Of a stretch of DNA of 64,000 bases, positions 43,324-51,335 are shown piece after piece (within the stretch, counting starts at the first letter, position 1; each line of letters starts with the position of its first letter). Made by a program: the position numbers and the translations under genes. A model generated the notes under the pieces. It did not search any database and was not told the DNA's origin. It worked only from the letters and a program-made list of their open reading frames with translations. The stretch spans positions 1,116,001-1,180,000 of the forward strand of contig NZ_CP132932.1 of NCBI RefSeq assembly GCF_040358985.1, read 5' to 3'. Origin of the DNA: Tunturibacter empetritectus. GTDB taxonomy: Bacteria; Acidobacteriota; Terriglobia; Terriglobales; Acidobacteriaceae.

Positions 43324-44189
43324 CTTCGCGTAAGGTTGACGTACGCGAGTTGATCGCCTGGGGTTTGGATGAATACTCCTACCGCGACGACGTCACAGGT
43401 TTCAATTCGAGGGAGTTAGCTGCCCGCATTGCGAAAGCAGGTGCGAAGTTAGCCGAGCATGCTCGGTACACGAGTATCAGCGCTTTACTCGAGCGAGAGA
43501 CACGAGACATTCAACCTTTGCTCGCGACGGTAACGCAACGCGAAGACTTGCAAGCGGAGTATCGGGGCCTTGACTGGATGCTGGGCGTGGTCGACCTGCG
43601 CCTTCTGCTTGCATTTCAACGCCGGTTGATCTTCAATCCATCACGGCAGGCATTGTGTATGCCGGCGCAAAACGATTGGCCCGGTTTGATCTCACTCACT
43701 GTCGGTTCGCAACGCAGCACGGAGCATGTTTTGGTTCATAACGGCAGCGATACTGACCTTTTGGATATTAGCCTTCACTCGAATAATCCTGATCTGCAGC
43801 TACGGTTTACTCCGAAGACGAGCGGATTTGGAGCTTTGCCACTGTCGCTGTATGGCGGCACTCCTTTCTTCGAAGTAGCTGAACTACGCGGACGCTGGCT
43901 TTTGCGCGATGGCTATCATCGCGCCTACCATCTTCTGCAGGCGGGAGTCGATCGCACTCCTGCCGTCGTGATCCACACACGGAGCATCGAGGAACTTGGC
44001 GCAACCGCCCCATGGTTTTTCGGTGAAGAGCAGATCTTCTCTGATCGTCCTCCGCGGGTCACGGATTTTCTTGATGACGACCTGATCCTGCACTACGAGA
44101 GAACGGCTCTCCGCAAATTAATTCGTATTCGTGTGGAAGAGTCGCTGCAGCCGTTTGACGAAGTTCAAGAACAAGAGGAAAGACTATGA
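43320..44189 (+). CDS. unassigned cobalamin-operon protein with ParB/Srx-like DGxHR motif
   Basis: A 289-residue soluble protein with no signal peptide or membrane segment, overlapping cobC and the adenosyltransferase gene by four bases each, so it is embedded in the operon. I recognise no named family. Residues 1-110 look helical; about 115-225 look like alternating strands and helices. The most conserved-looking part is FFEVAELRGRWLLRDGYHR (183-201), continuing AYHLLQAGVDRTPAVV. A strand ending in D-G-x-H-R followed by a helix and an x-x-P strand is the pattern of ParB/sulfiredoxin-fold proteins, which include free L-serine kinases (SerK, SbnI). The operon has CobD but no visible L-threonine kinase, so an L-threonine kinase is the leading guess (inference). 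A regulator or a non-enzymatic role is possible. The C-terminal 40 residues are charged. Confidence 0.8.
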   Translation: MTSRKVDVRELIAWGLDEYSYRDDVTGFNSRELAARIAKAGAKLAEHARYTSISALLERETRDIQPLLATVTQREDLQAEYRGLDWMLGVVDLRLLLAFQRRLIFNPSRQALCMPAQNDWPGLISLTVGSQRSTEHVLVHNGSDTDLLDISLHSNNPDLQLRFTPKTSGFGALPLSLYGGTPFFEVAELRGRWLLRDGYHRAYHLLQAGVDRTPAVVIHTRSIEELGATAPWFFGEEQIFSDRPPRVTDFLDDDLILHYERTALRKLIRIRVEESLQPFDEVQEQEERL

Positions 44190-44764
44190 GCATTGCAACC
44201 AAACGTGGAGATGGCGGACAGACAGGACTGGCCGGCGGAATTCGCATCTCGAAGGCTGACTTGCGTGTTGAAGCTTATGGGACGGTCGATGAGCTGAACT
44301 CGGCTCTAGGCTTTGCCCGAAGCATCTGCACAAATAAGGAGATTCATGACTGGACCGAGACGATCCAACGCACGCTGTTTCGAGTAGGGTCCGCGCTGGC
44401 TACCCCGCCGGAGAGCAAAAAACCTCCGCCATCCGTTTTGATCGAGGACGTTGACATGCTGACAGACCTGGTTCATCAGATCGAGGCAACCGAAGGCATC
44501 CTTGCCGACTGGTCTTTGCCCGGTGCGCATACCGAGTCTGCCGCATACGAAGTTGCTCGCACAATTTGCCGGCGCGCAGAGCGAAACGCTGTTCGACTTG
44601 TGAACAGTGGCGTAGAGCTCAAGCCTGAGATACTCTCGTACCTCAATCGCTTGTCCGACGTGATCTGGCTCTTCGGCAGACTCATTGAAGTAAAGGTAGG
44701 CGTTGATGCGCGGCTGCGCAGCGGCGACACTGCGGGACCGAAGTGGTCAAGGGCATGGAAATGA
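44186..44764 (+). CDS. pduO: cob(I)yrinic acid a,c-diamide adenosyltransferase (PduO type)
   Basis: A 192-residue PduO-family ATP:cob(I)alamin adenosyltransferase, which forms the Co-C bond of adenosylcobamides. The ATP-binding N-terminus TKRGDGGQTGLAGG (about residues 5-18), the VEAYGTVDELNSALG stretch, the RRAER motif (about 130-134) and LNRLSDVIWLFGR near the end are all present. The protein should be a five-helix-bundle trimer in the cytoplasm. It overlaps its neighbours by four bases on both sides. Naming as CobO-like or PduO-like follows the fold, which here is PduO. Confidence 0.94.
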   Translation: MSIATKRGDGGQTGLAGGIRISKADLRVEAYGTVDELNSALGFARSICTNKEIHDWTETIQRTLFRVGSALATPPESKKPPPSVLIEDVDMLTDLVHQIEATEGILADWSLPGAHTESAAYEVARTICRRAERNAVRLVNSGVELKPEILSYLNRLSDVIWLFGRLIEVKVGVDARLRSGDTAGPKWSRAWK

Positions 44765-45444
44765 CGAAGGCTGCAGGCTTCGACGAGAATGAGCGAAATG
44801 CCATCTACCGGGCGATTCGCGAGCGGAGAGATGTGCGCCGCGGCTTTCTCCCGGAGCCAATTCCAAATGAGTTGCTATATCGGCTACTCGAAGCTGCACA
44901 TAACGCACCTTCGGTTGGTCTGATGCAGCCCTGGCGATTCATTGTCGTGCGCGAACTCGCTGTGCGTCAAAAGGTTCACCAGATCTTCCTCGATGCAAAC
45001 ACGCAGGCGCTGGCGCACTACGAAGGGGAAAAGCAACAGAGCTATGCGGGGATGAAGCTCGAAGGCATACTGGAGGCACCGCAGAATCTGTGCATCGTGT
45101 GCGATTCGCAGAGCAGCCAGGGGCACCAGCTGGGACGACGAACGATGCCTGAGACCGCGATCTACTCGGCCGTCTGCGCGGTTCAGAATCTGTGGCTCGC
45201 CGCAAGAGCCGAGGGCATCGGCATGGGCTGGGTGAGTATCCTTGAGCCGTCTTTGTTGCGCGAGGCTCTGAAGATTCCCGGCCATATTACTCCGGTGGCT
45301 TATCTGTGCTTGGGTTACGTCGATGCGTTTGCTACAGAACCGGACCTTGAGCGCGCCGGTTGGGAGACAAGAACGCCTCTGAAGAGCGTGCTCTCGCTGG
45401 ATGAATATGACAGCAGCTGGGACCAGGGGCGGCTGCCGTCATGA
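44761..45444 (+). CDS. bluB: 5,6-dimethylbenzimidazole synthase (BluB)
   Basis: A 227-residue nitroreductase-fold protein matching BluB, which uses O2 to break down reduced FMN into 5,6-dimethylbenzimidazole. Family features are IYRAIRERRDVRRGFLPEPI, AAHNAPSVGLMQPWRFI, the GRRTMPETAIYSAVCAVQNLWLAARAEGIGMGWVS core and the CLGYVDAFATEPDLERAGW end. ATG 44761 overlaps the previous stop by four bases; upstream in-frame starts exist at 44743 and 44755. Its presence in the operon indicates oxygen-dependent synthesis of the lower ligand and thus true cobalamin as product. Confidence 0.93.
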   Translation: MTKAAGFDENERNAIYRAIRERRDVRRGFLPEPIPNELLYRLLEAAHNAPSVGLMQPWRFIVVRELAVRQKVHQIFLDANTQALAHYEGEKQQSYAGMKLEGILEAPQNLCIVCDSQSSQGHQLGRRTMPETAIYSAVCAVQNLWLAARAEGIGMGWVSILEPSLLREALKIPGHITPVAYLCLGYVDAFATEPDLERAGWETRTPLKSVLSLDEYDSSWDQGRLPS

Positions 45445-47051
45445 GAGCGCGAGCAATCATGGTTCTAGGTACGGGCTCTCATGTCGGCAAGTCTCTGCTG
45501 ACTGCCGCTCTATGCCGAATCTTCGCGCAACATGGCTATCGCGTTGCGCCGTTCAAATCGCAGAATATGTCATTGAACTCTGCAGCAACTGTTGAAGGTC
45601 TCGAGATCGGGCGTGCACAAGCGTTGCAGGCAGAGGCTGCAGGAGTCGCGTCCTCGGTTCATATGAATCCAATTTTGATCAAGCCGTCGGGCGACCACTC
45701 TTCGCAGGTAGTTGTACGCGGCAAGATCTGGGGACGAGTCACGGCAGCGGACTATCATCGTCGACGCATAGAAGAGCTGCTGCCCGTGGTACGCGAGAGC
45801 TATGACTCGCTTGCCTCTCAGTACGACGTAATTATTCTGGAAGGTGCCGGATCACCAGCTGAGATCAACCTCAAACAGCATGACATTGCGAACATGCGAA
45901 TGGCGGAGATGGCAGATGCCAGCTGCCTGCTGGTGGGGGATATAGATCGCGGAGGGGTGTTCGCGTCGTTGCTGGGAACGCTGGAGCTGTTGGAACCGGA
46001 CGAGCAGCGGCGGATTCGTGGATTCGCGATCAATAAATTCCGTGGTGACGCAAGCCTCTTGGAGCCCGGCATACGAATGATAGAAGAGCGTGTGAAGAAG
46101 CCATGTCTCGGCGTCGTTCCTTATCTGAATTCTCTTATGCTCGAAGAAGAAGATAGCCTGGGTCTGCCGGTGTCTGCTCAAACTCAGTGGACTGGAGAGC
46201 AGATTGCGGACCAATGGACTGATCGCGCCTTGCGGGTCGCAGTCATTGCACTCCCTTCTTTTTCGAACTTTACGGACTTCGATTCTTTGCGGGCGGAGCC
46301 ATCGGTATCACTTCTCTTCTGTCGCACAGCAGAGGCGATCGCACACGCTGATGTCGTCATTCTGCCTGGCAGTAAACAGACTGTGGATGACCTTCTTTGG
46401 ATGAGAGGTTCAGGTTTAGAGGTCGCTATAAAGCGACACGCGCAGACAGGCTTGGTTGCAGGTATCTGCGGTGGTATGCAGATGCTTGGTAAAACTATCA
46501 GCGACCCGTCCGGAATGGAGCACGAGGGATCGGTTGCGGGTCTTGGCTTGCTTCCCATCGGCACCGTCATGCACACCGAAAAAGTAACCAGAAATGCCAG
46601 CGGACAGATTGAGGTTGAGGTTTTGTTCGACCATCCCGTTACTGATAGCAGGCTCGCAGGGTATGAGATTCACATTGGACACACTGACTATGAAGCTGGA
46701 GCAAAGCACTTCTCGACACTCTCACCCGAGAATGACCCCTCCAGCAACAGCAGAGACGGTTGCGTCAGTGCCGACACGCGCGTCTTTGGCACCTATCTTC
46801 ATGGGATCTTCGATGATGATTGCTTTCGTCATCAGTTTCTCAGTGCCGCTCGCGGGTTTCACAAGCTCTCCACGCCGACGAAGATGAATCCCTGGAAGCA
46901 ACTTCGAGTAGACTCCCTGAACAGGCTGGCACGCGAGGTTGAGAGTTCGCTTGATATGAAAGCAATCTTCAAGTGGGTGGGTCTGTCTTATGAGGTCCCT
47001 CTGACAGAGGATGTATCTCCGCAGCGTCGAAGTGCAGGTGCGATGCGATGA
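45441..47051 (+). CDS. cbiP: cobyric acid synthase
   Basis: A 536-residue CbiP/CobQ that amidates carboxyl groups b, d, e and g of adenosylcobyrinate a,c-diamide with glutamine and ATP. A P-loop (LGTGSHVGKSLLTAALC) and VAPFKSQNMSLNS start the protein, VGDIDRGGVFASLLGTLELL follows, and the glutamine amidotransferase domain has VVILPGSKQTVDDLLW, the nucleophile in AGICGGMQMLG and a late His in FGTYLHGIFDD. The length is slightly above the usual 480-510. It overlaps both neighbours by four bases. Confidence 0.95.
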   Translation: MRARAIMVLGTGSHVGKSLLTAALCRIFAQHGYRVAPFKSQNMSLNSAATVEGLEIGRAQALQAEAAGVASSVHMNPILIKPSGDHSSQVVVRGKIWGRVTAADYHRRRIEELLPVVRESYDSLASQYDVIILEGAGSPAEINLKQHDIANMRMAEMADASCLLVGDIDRGGVFASLLGTLELLEPDEQRRIRGFAINKFRGDASLLEPGIRMIEERVKKPCLGVVPYLNSLMLEEEDSLGLPVSAQTQWTGEQIADQWTDRALRVAVIALPSFSNFTDFDSLRAEPSVSLLFCRTAEAIAHADVVILPGSKQTVDDLLWMRGSGLEVAIKRHAQTGLVAGICGGMQMLGKTISDPSGMEHEGSVAGLGLLPIGTVMHTEKVTRNASGQIEVEVLFDHPVTDSRLAGYEIHIGHTDYEAGAKHFSTLSPENDPSSNSRDGCVSADTRVFGTYLHGIFDDDCFRHQFLSAARGFHKLSTPTKMNPWKQLRVDSLNRLAREVESSLDMKAIFKWVGLSYEVPLTEDVSPQRRSAGAMR

Positions 47052-48001
47052 GTCGTCGAAGCGTTATCGCAGCAGCTTATCTGTTCGACTGGGTAGCTGG
47101 CGATCCTGAATGGTTCCCTCATCCCGTTCGGTTGATTGGCAAAGGAATAGAAGGGGGAGAACGAATTCTTCGAAGGCCCAGGCAGACTCCAGCAGCAGAG
47201 TTTGTCGCCGGTGGCATACTGACCTTAGGAGTGGTCGTTGCGGCGTATTTCGCGTCGGCAAAGACGATTGACTGGGCGCATAAGACGGACCGGCGGCTGG
47301 GATTCGCTGCGGAGATGCTGCTCGCATGGACGTGCCTTGCATCGCGCAGCCTGCACAAGGAGGCTTCTGCAGTTGTCGACGCTATGGAGGAAGGCGACAG
47401 CATCCTGGCCCGACAGCGGCTGACACGAATCGTCGGTCGCGATACGCAGGCACTCGACATGCAGGAGATCAGCCGCGCTGTCATCGAGACCGTGGCAGAG
47501 AGCGGTTCGGATGGCGTCGTCGCACCACTTTTTTATTTGGCTATCGGAGGAGTTCCGCTTGCCATGGCCTATAAGGCGATCAACACTCTTGATTCGATGA
47601 TCGGCCATGCAGATGATCGATATTTTTACTTTGGAAAAATCGCAGCGCGGCTGGATGATGTCGCCAATTTTATACCCTCTCGATTGACAGCTCTGGGTAT
47701 CGCTGCAGCAGCCGCCTTACAAGACGCGAGTCCTGCAGCAGCGCTTGAGACATGGTGGCGCGACGGCATGAAACACAAAAGTCCGAACGCGGGACAGCCA
47801 GAGAGCGCCATGGCGGGCGCACTGAAGGTGCGACTTGGAGGAGACAACTACTACGCCGGCGAGCTTATTGCAGCGCCCCTGCTTGGGGCGGGTTTTCCGC
47901 CGCCCAATGTGCTCAAAGCAAGGCTGGCCATCAGGATAGTTACTATCGTCTCTGCCCTTGGCGCAGTTACCGCACTGTTGCTGCATCGGAGACGAAGATG
48001 A
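47048..48001 (+). CDS. cbiB: adenosylcobinamide-phosphate synthase
   Basis: A 317-residue integral membrane protein of the CbiB/CobD type that attaches aminopropanol (phosphate) to adenosylcobyric acid. The N-terminal signature AYLFDWVAGDPEWFPHPVRLIGKGI is intact, and SGSDGVVAPLFYLAIGGVPLAMAYKAINTLDSMIGH and YFYFGKIAARLDDVANFIPSR are the usual core stretches. About four hydrophobic segments are visible. It overlaps cbiP and cobD by four bases each. Its substrate, aminopropanol O-phosphate, would come from the next gene's product. Confidence 0.95.
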   Translation: MSRRSVIAAAYLFDWVAGDPEWFPHPVRLIGKGIEGGERILRRPRQTPAAEFVAGGILTLGVVVAAYFASAKTIDWAHKTDRRLGFAAEMLLAWTCLASRSLHKEASAVVDAMEEGDSILARQRLTRIVGRDTQALDMQEISRAVIETVAESGSDGVVAPLFYLAIGGVPLAMAYKAINTLDSMIGHADDRYFYFGKIAARLDDVANFIPSRLTALGIAAAAALQDASPAAALETWWRDGMKHKSPNAGQPESAMAGALKVRLGGDNYYAGELIAAPLLGAGFPPPNVLKARLAIRIVTIVSALGAVTALLLHRRRR

Positions 48002-49113
48002 GTCACCCTCCGCAGGATTTTTTACCCGCACACGGGGGACAACTGCGTCAAATCGCTGCGCAATATGAAATCCCGGTGGAACAGCTCGTTGATTTCAGCG
48101 CCAACATTAACCCGGCTGATCCCCCTGCGTCAGTGCTTGCAACTCTAAATCGAGCTTTGGCGGACTTTGCCACACTGACGGCGTATCCAGACCTTGAACT
48201 CGCCGCACTCAAGCAGGCACTGTCGAAAGCTTCGAATATTTCGCCGGAAAATATCTCTGTGGCTAACGGCTTTGTACCGCTGCTCGAAGCTGCTCTGCGT
48301 TCGTTAGGGATTACACGTTGCCTTCTGCCTGTGCCCTCGTTCAGCGAGTATCGACGTACGCTCGAGAACGCCGGAGTTGCGGCCGCTCCGCACTACCTCT
48401 TCCAAGAAAATAGTTTCTCATACGCTCCGGACTCCCTGTTGCAGGCTGCGCTGAAAGAGAGATGCAACGCAATCCTGCTGGCGAATCCGCAGAATCCTTC
48501 CGGCTCACTTTGTGAAGCGAAGACGATGCGACGTCTGATAGAAGCGGCCGCTGAGCAAGGAATTAAAGTGCTGCTTGATGAAGCTTTCATAGATTATGTT
48601 CCAGAACAGTCCCTGACTGAAGCTGCTTCTCAACATGAGAATTTGATTGTGTTCCGCTCGGTTACAAAATTTTTTGCAATCCCCGGGTTACGTGTCGCCT
48701 ACGTCGTCAGCAGTCCTTCTTCGATAGAAGATCTGAACCGGAGGCTTCCGCCATGGCCGGTTACAACATTGGCATCGTGTGCAGTCTGCGCTGCGTTGCA
48801 GGATGAGACCTATGCGGAAGACACTCGGCGGAAGAACTCCCCACGGCGGACCTGGCTTGAAGGGGAACTCGCTCGCTTGAAGATCGTCACCTACCCCTCA
48901 AACACGAACTTCCTGCTGCTTCGCTTTTCCGCAGAGGTCGAGGTCTCACTGCTTTGGGAGAGGATGCTCCTCGAACACCAGATCGTGCTTCGCTCTTGCG
49001 CGAACTTCGAAGGGCTCGCGCCAGGCCATCTGCGTATAGCAGTCCGTTCGGAAACCGAAAATGAGAGGTTGATTCGAGGTCTGGAGCAGGTCCTTCGGCG
49101 CGCGAAAGGATAG
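47998..49113 (+). CDS. cobD: L-threonine-O-3-phosphate decarboxylase
   Basis: A 371-residue PLP enzyme of the histidinol-phosphate aminotransferase fold that decarboxylates L-threonine phosphate to aminopropanol phosphate. ATG 47998 overlaps the cbiB stop by four bases; a longer frame back to 47752 lies inside cbiB. Visible features are DFSANINPADPP near the start, ILLANPQNPSGSL, LLDEAFIDYVPE, the PLP lysine in FRSVTKFFAIPGLRVAY (about residue 225) and a final Arg in GHLRIAVRSETEN. The protein ends without the C-terminal kinase domain found in Methanosarcina CobD, so it needs threonine phosphate from another enzyme. It is the last gene of the operon. Confidence 0.9.
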   Translation: MSHPPQDFLPAHGGQLRQIAAQYEIPVEQLVDFSANINPADPPASVLATLNRALADFATLTAYPDLELAALKQALSKASNISPENISVANGFVPLLEAALRSLGITRCLLPVPSFSEYRRTLENAGVAAAPHYLFQENSFSYAPDSLLQAALKERCNAILLANPQNPSGSLCEAKTMRRLIEAAAEQGIKVLLDEAFIDYVPEQSLTEAASQHENLIVFRSVTKFFAIPGLRVAYVVSSPSSIEDLNRRLPPWPVTTLASCAVCAALQDETYAEDTRRKNSPRRTWLEGELARLKIVTYPSNTNFLLLRFSAEVEVSLLWERMLLEHQIVLRSCANFEGLAPGHLRIAVRSETENERLIRGLEQVLRRAKG

Positions 49114-49256
49114 TGGCCAGAGAGGAAATTCGCCCCCTCTGCTTGCAAAACAACGCGCTGCAGGCTTGGTATAGGAATCCCAGGGGAGCGGCGCGTTTTA
49201 GGCTCGCAGGGGTTGTGATCACTGAACTACACTTTTTGCTCCTAAATACTGGATTG

Positions 49257-51173
49257 CTATTTCAATCGAAGAATGACAACGCTTTCCGGTTGAACAAGAA
49301 ATTGTAGTTTGCCGGAAGATAGCTCTACGGAGACTTTATCGCCGAGCAGGACATCTGCCTTGGTGCAATTCTGGAGGGCCGTCTTGTCAGTGGACAGAAG
49401 AATGGTCTTAGGATGCTCTGCTTTATTCACCATCACGAGAACGCGTTGCGACCCAGACGAACAACCACGATCAAAATCAAATCCACGCACGTAGCTGATC
49501 GAATCAGCTGCCACGTCTTCAATCTGTATGCCGCCAGCTTCTAACTCAGGGGAGGTCTTGCGGAGGGTAGTTAGAAGGCTTACCCAGTCATGCATCTTTC
49601 GCTGGGGTTCGGTTCGCGCGCTACTGTCAAATGCATTGTTTTCTGTCTTTTGTCCATCGTGGGGAAAGCCGCCGGGAAAGTCACGCCGATTGTCGGGATC
49701 GTCTCCGCCGGTCATGGCGATCTCGTCGCCGGAGTAGATGAGCGGAGTGCCTCGCATGGTCAACAGGATTGCGAACGCCAGCTTCATCTTCTCTTCGGTC
49801 GCCCCTTGTTCACCCAAAAAGCGCTTCGTATCATGGCTGCCGATGAGTGGAACGAGGCGCTCCGGATGCGGATAGAGGCCGTCCTGACTAAGAATATCCG
49901 CGATCTGCGACATGGGCGCGCCACGCAGCAGTGTATTCCGGATGGCAGAGTACATAGGGTAGTCAAAGGGGGTATCTAAGCCGGTGTCGATCGAGCCTTG
50001 ATCGCCGCTACGCACTGCGCCGCCAGCGAAGAATGAGTTCAAGACGGGATACATATCGAAGGTCCCGTTGAATACTTCGCCTACCGTCGTTAGCTTCGGA
50101 TAGGTGGCACGGAGCTGCGAATGGAAGTCATGCCAGAAGGTCCGGCCGACGTAGGGAAAGGTGTCAAGCCTGAGACCGTCCGCACCGGACTCCTCGATCC
50201 ACCAGAGAGTGTTCTGGATGAGGTAACGAGAGACAGCCGGATTTTCCTGATTCATGTCGGGCAGGAGATTGACGAACCATCCATTGAGCACCTTCTCTCG
50301 ATCACGCCAGGGAGCGTAGGGATCTAGGAGCGTTTGAAAAGTTCCTACTGCTTCGCTGTGGTTTGCCTTGGTGCCATGAAACCAGTCGGGCTGAGGCGAG
50401 TCTTCGACCCAAGGATGCGCAGGCCCCACGTGGTTGGGCACAATATCCAATACAAGCTTCATGCCCCGTTCGTGTAGCTTGTTCGAGAGAGTTCTCAAGT
50501 CGTCGAGAGAACCGAAGTGGTCGTCTACCTTATATAGATCCGTGGCCCCATATCCGTGGTAGCTTTCCGGTTCCCGGTTCTGGACCACAGGCGTAATCCA
50601 GATGGTGGTCACGCCTAGTTCCGCGAGGTAGTCCAGGTGTTGTTCGATCCCGCGAAGGTCGCCGCCGTGCCAGGCATTTGGGACATCGAGAGCGTAGGGC
50701 ATCCCCGGCTGATGGTCGTTGCTGGGGTCGCCATCGGCGAATCGGTCCGTCATGATGAGGTACATGACGTCTGCCGAGGAGAAGCCGCGCGGTTGGTCCG
50801 AGGCGGTCCGGCGCTTTTCGAGAGTATAGGGGCTCGTGGCCACGCCATCAGCATTCCTGGCTTCGATCAAAAACGTGCCCGGAGCAGCTGAAGCTGTCGA
50901 GATATCGAGAAATGCCCAACGTCCGTTGGTTGAAACACTCTGCTTGGTTATCAAAGCCTTGCTGTTGCGGAGTCGGAACGTGCACCCTGTGAGGTGTTCG
51001 CCATGCACGAGCAGCATGGGAGGAGGCATGCTGATCCACCAGTTTGGCGGATCTATTTTGGTGATCACGGGCAGTTCAGCCAAGGCCGCAGCAGTTGAGA
51101 AGAGCAAGAGAGATCCAAGCACCGTGGACAGAATCGCACGAAGGACACTTAGCGAGCAGCTTCGAATCGACAT
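49257..51173 (-). CDS. secreted GH13 alpha-amylase (cyclomaltodextrinase/neopullulanase type)
   Basis: A 638-residue alpha-amylase-family enzyme acting on maltodextrins. A signal peptide (AILSTVLGSLLLFSTAAALA) is followed by the cyclomaltodextrinase N-terminal domain (ITKIDPPNWWISM). The barrel shows DIVPNHVGP, the nucleophile Asp about 337 in GLRLDTFPY, the acid/base Glu about 366 in TVGEVFNG, and the third Asp about 448 in IGSHDTKRF. A YLIMTDRFADGDPSND stretch is typical of SusA-like outer-membrane or periplasmic amylases. ATG 51173 is chosen; a TTG at 51191 would add six residues. It is convergent with cobD and stands next to an Oar-like receptor gene on the same strand, which may import its products. 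Confidence 0.92.
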   Translation of the reverse strand: MSIRSCSLSVLRAILSTVLGSLLLFSTAAALAELPVITKIDPPNWWISMPPPMLLVHGEHLTGCTFRLRNSKALITKQSVSTNGRWAFLDISTASAAPGTFLIEARNADGVATSPYTLEKRRTASDQPRGFSSADVMYLIMTDRFADGDPSNDHQPGMPYALDVPNAWHGGDLRGIEQHLDYLAELGVTTIWITPVVQNREPESYHGYGATDLYKVDDHFGSLDDLRTLSNKLHERGMKLVLDIVPNHVGPAHPWVEDSPQPDWFHGTKANHSEAVGTFQTLLDPYAPWRDREKVLNGWFVNLLPDMNQENPAVSRYLIQNTLWWIEESGADGLRLDTFPYVGRTFWHDFHSQLRATYPKLTTVGEVFNGTFDMYPVLNSFFAGGAVRSGDQGSIDTGLDTPFDYPMYSAIRNTLLRGAPMSQIADILSQDGLYPHPERLVPLIGSHDTKRFLGEQGATEEKMKLAFAILLTMRGTPLIYSGDEIAMTGGDDPDNRRDFPGGFPHDGQKTENNAFDSSARTEPQRKMHDWVSLLTTLRKTSPELEAGGIQIEDVAADSISYVRGFDFDRGCSSGSQRVLVMVNKAEHPKTILLSTDKTALQNCTKADVLLGDKVSVELSSGKLQFLVQPESVVILRLK

Positions 51174-51335
51174 GGTCAACAATGGCGACAACTTTCCGAC
51201 GCCGCTACTTCAGGTTGAAGAAGCGGCGGTCTGGTGAGCGAGGTGAAGGGTGAGGGTGCCTGTAGTTAGTGTTCTTCGAAGAGAGCAGCGGCACCACGAG
51301 ACTCGCTCGATGATGCCGCCTGAGGTTCCTACGGG

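Noticed and set aside
47752-47997. N-terminal extension of cobD into cbiB
   Set aside because: Arg/Gly/Thr-rich translation inside a well-supported gene; the four-base overlap start at 47998 matches all other junctions of the operon.
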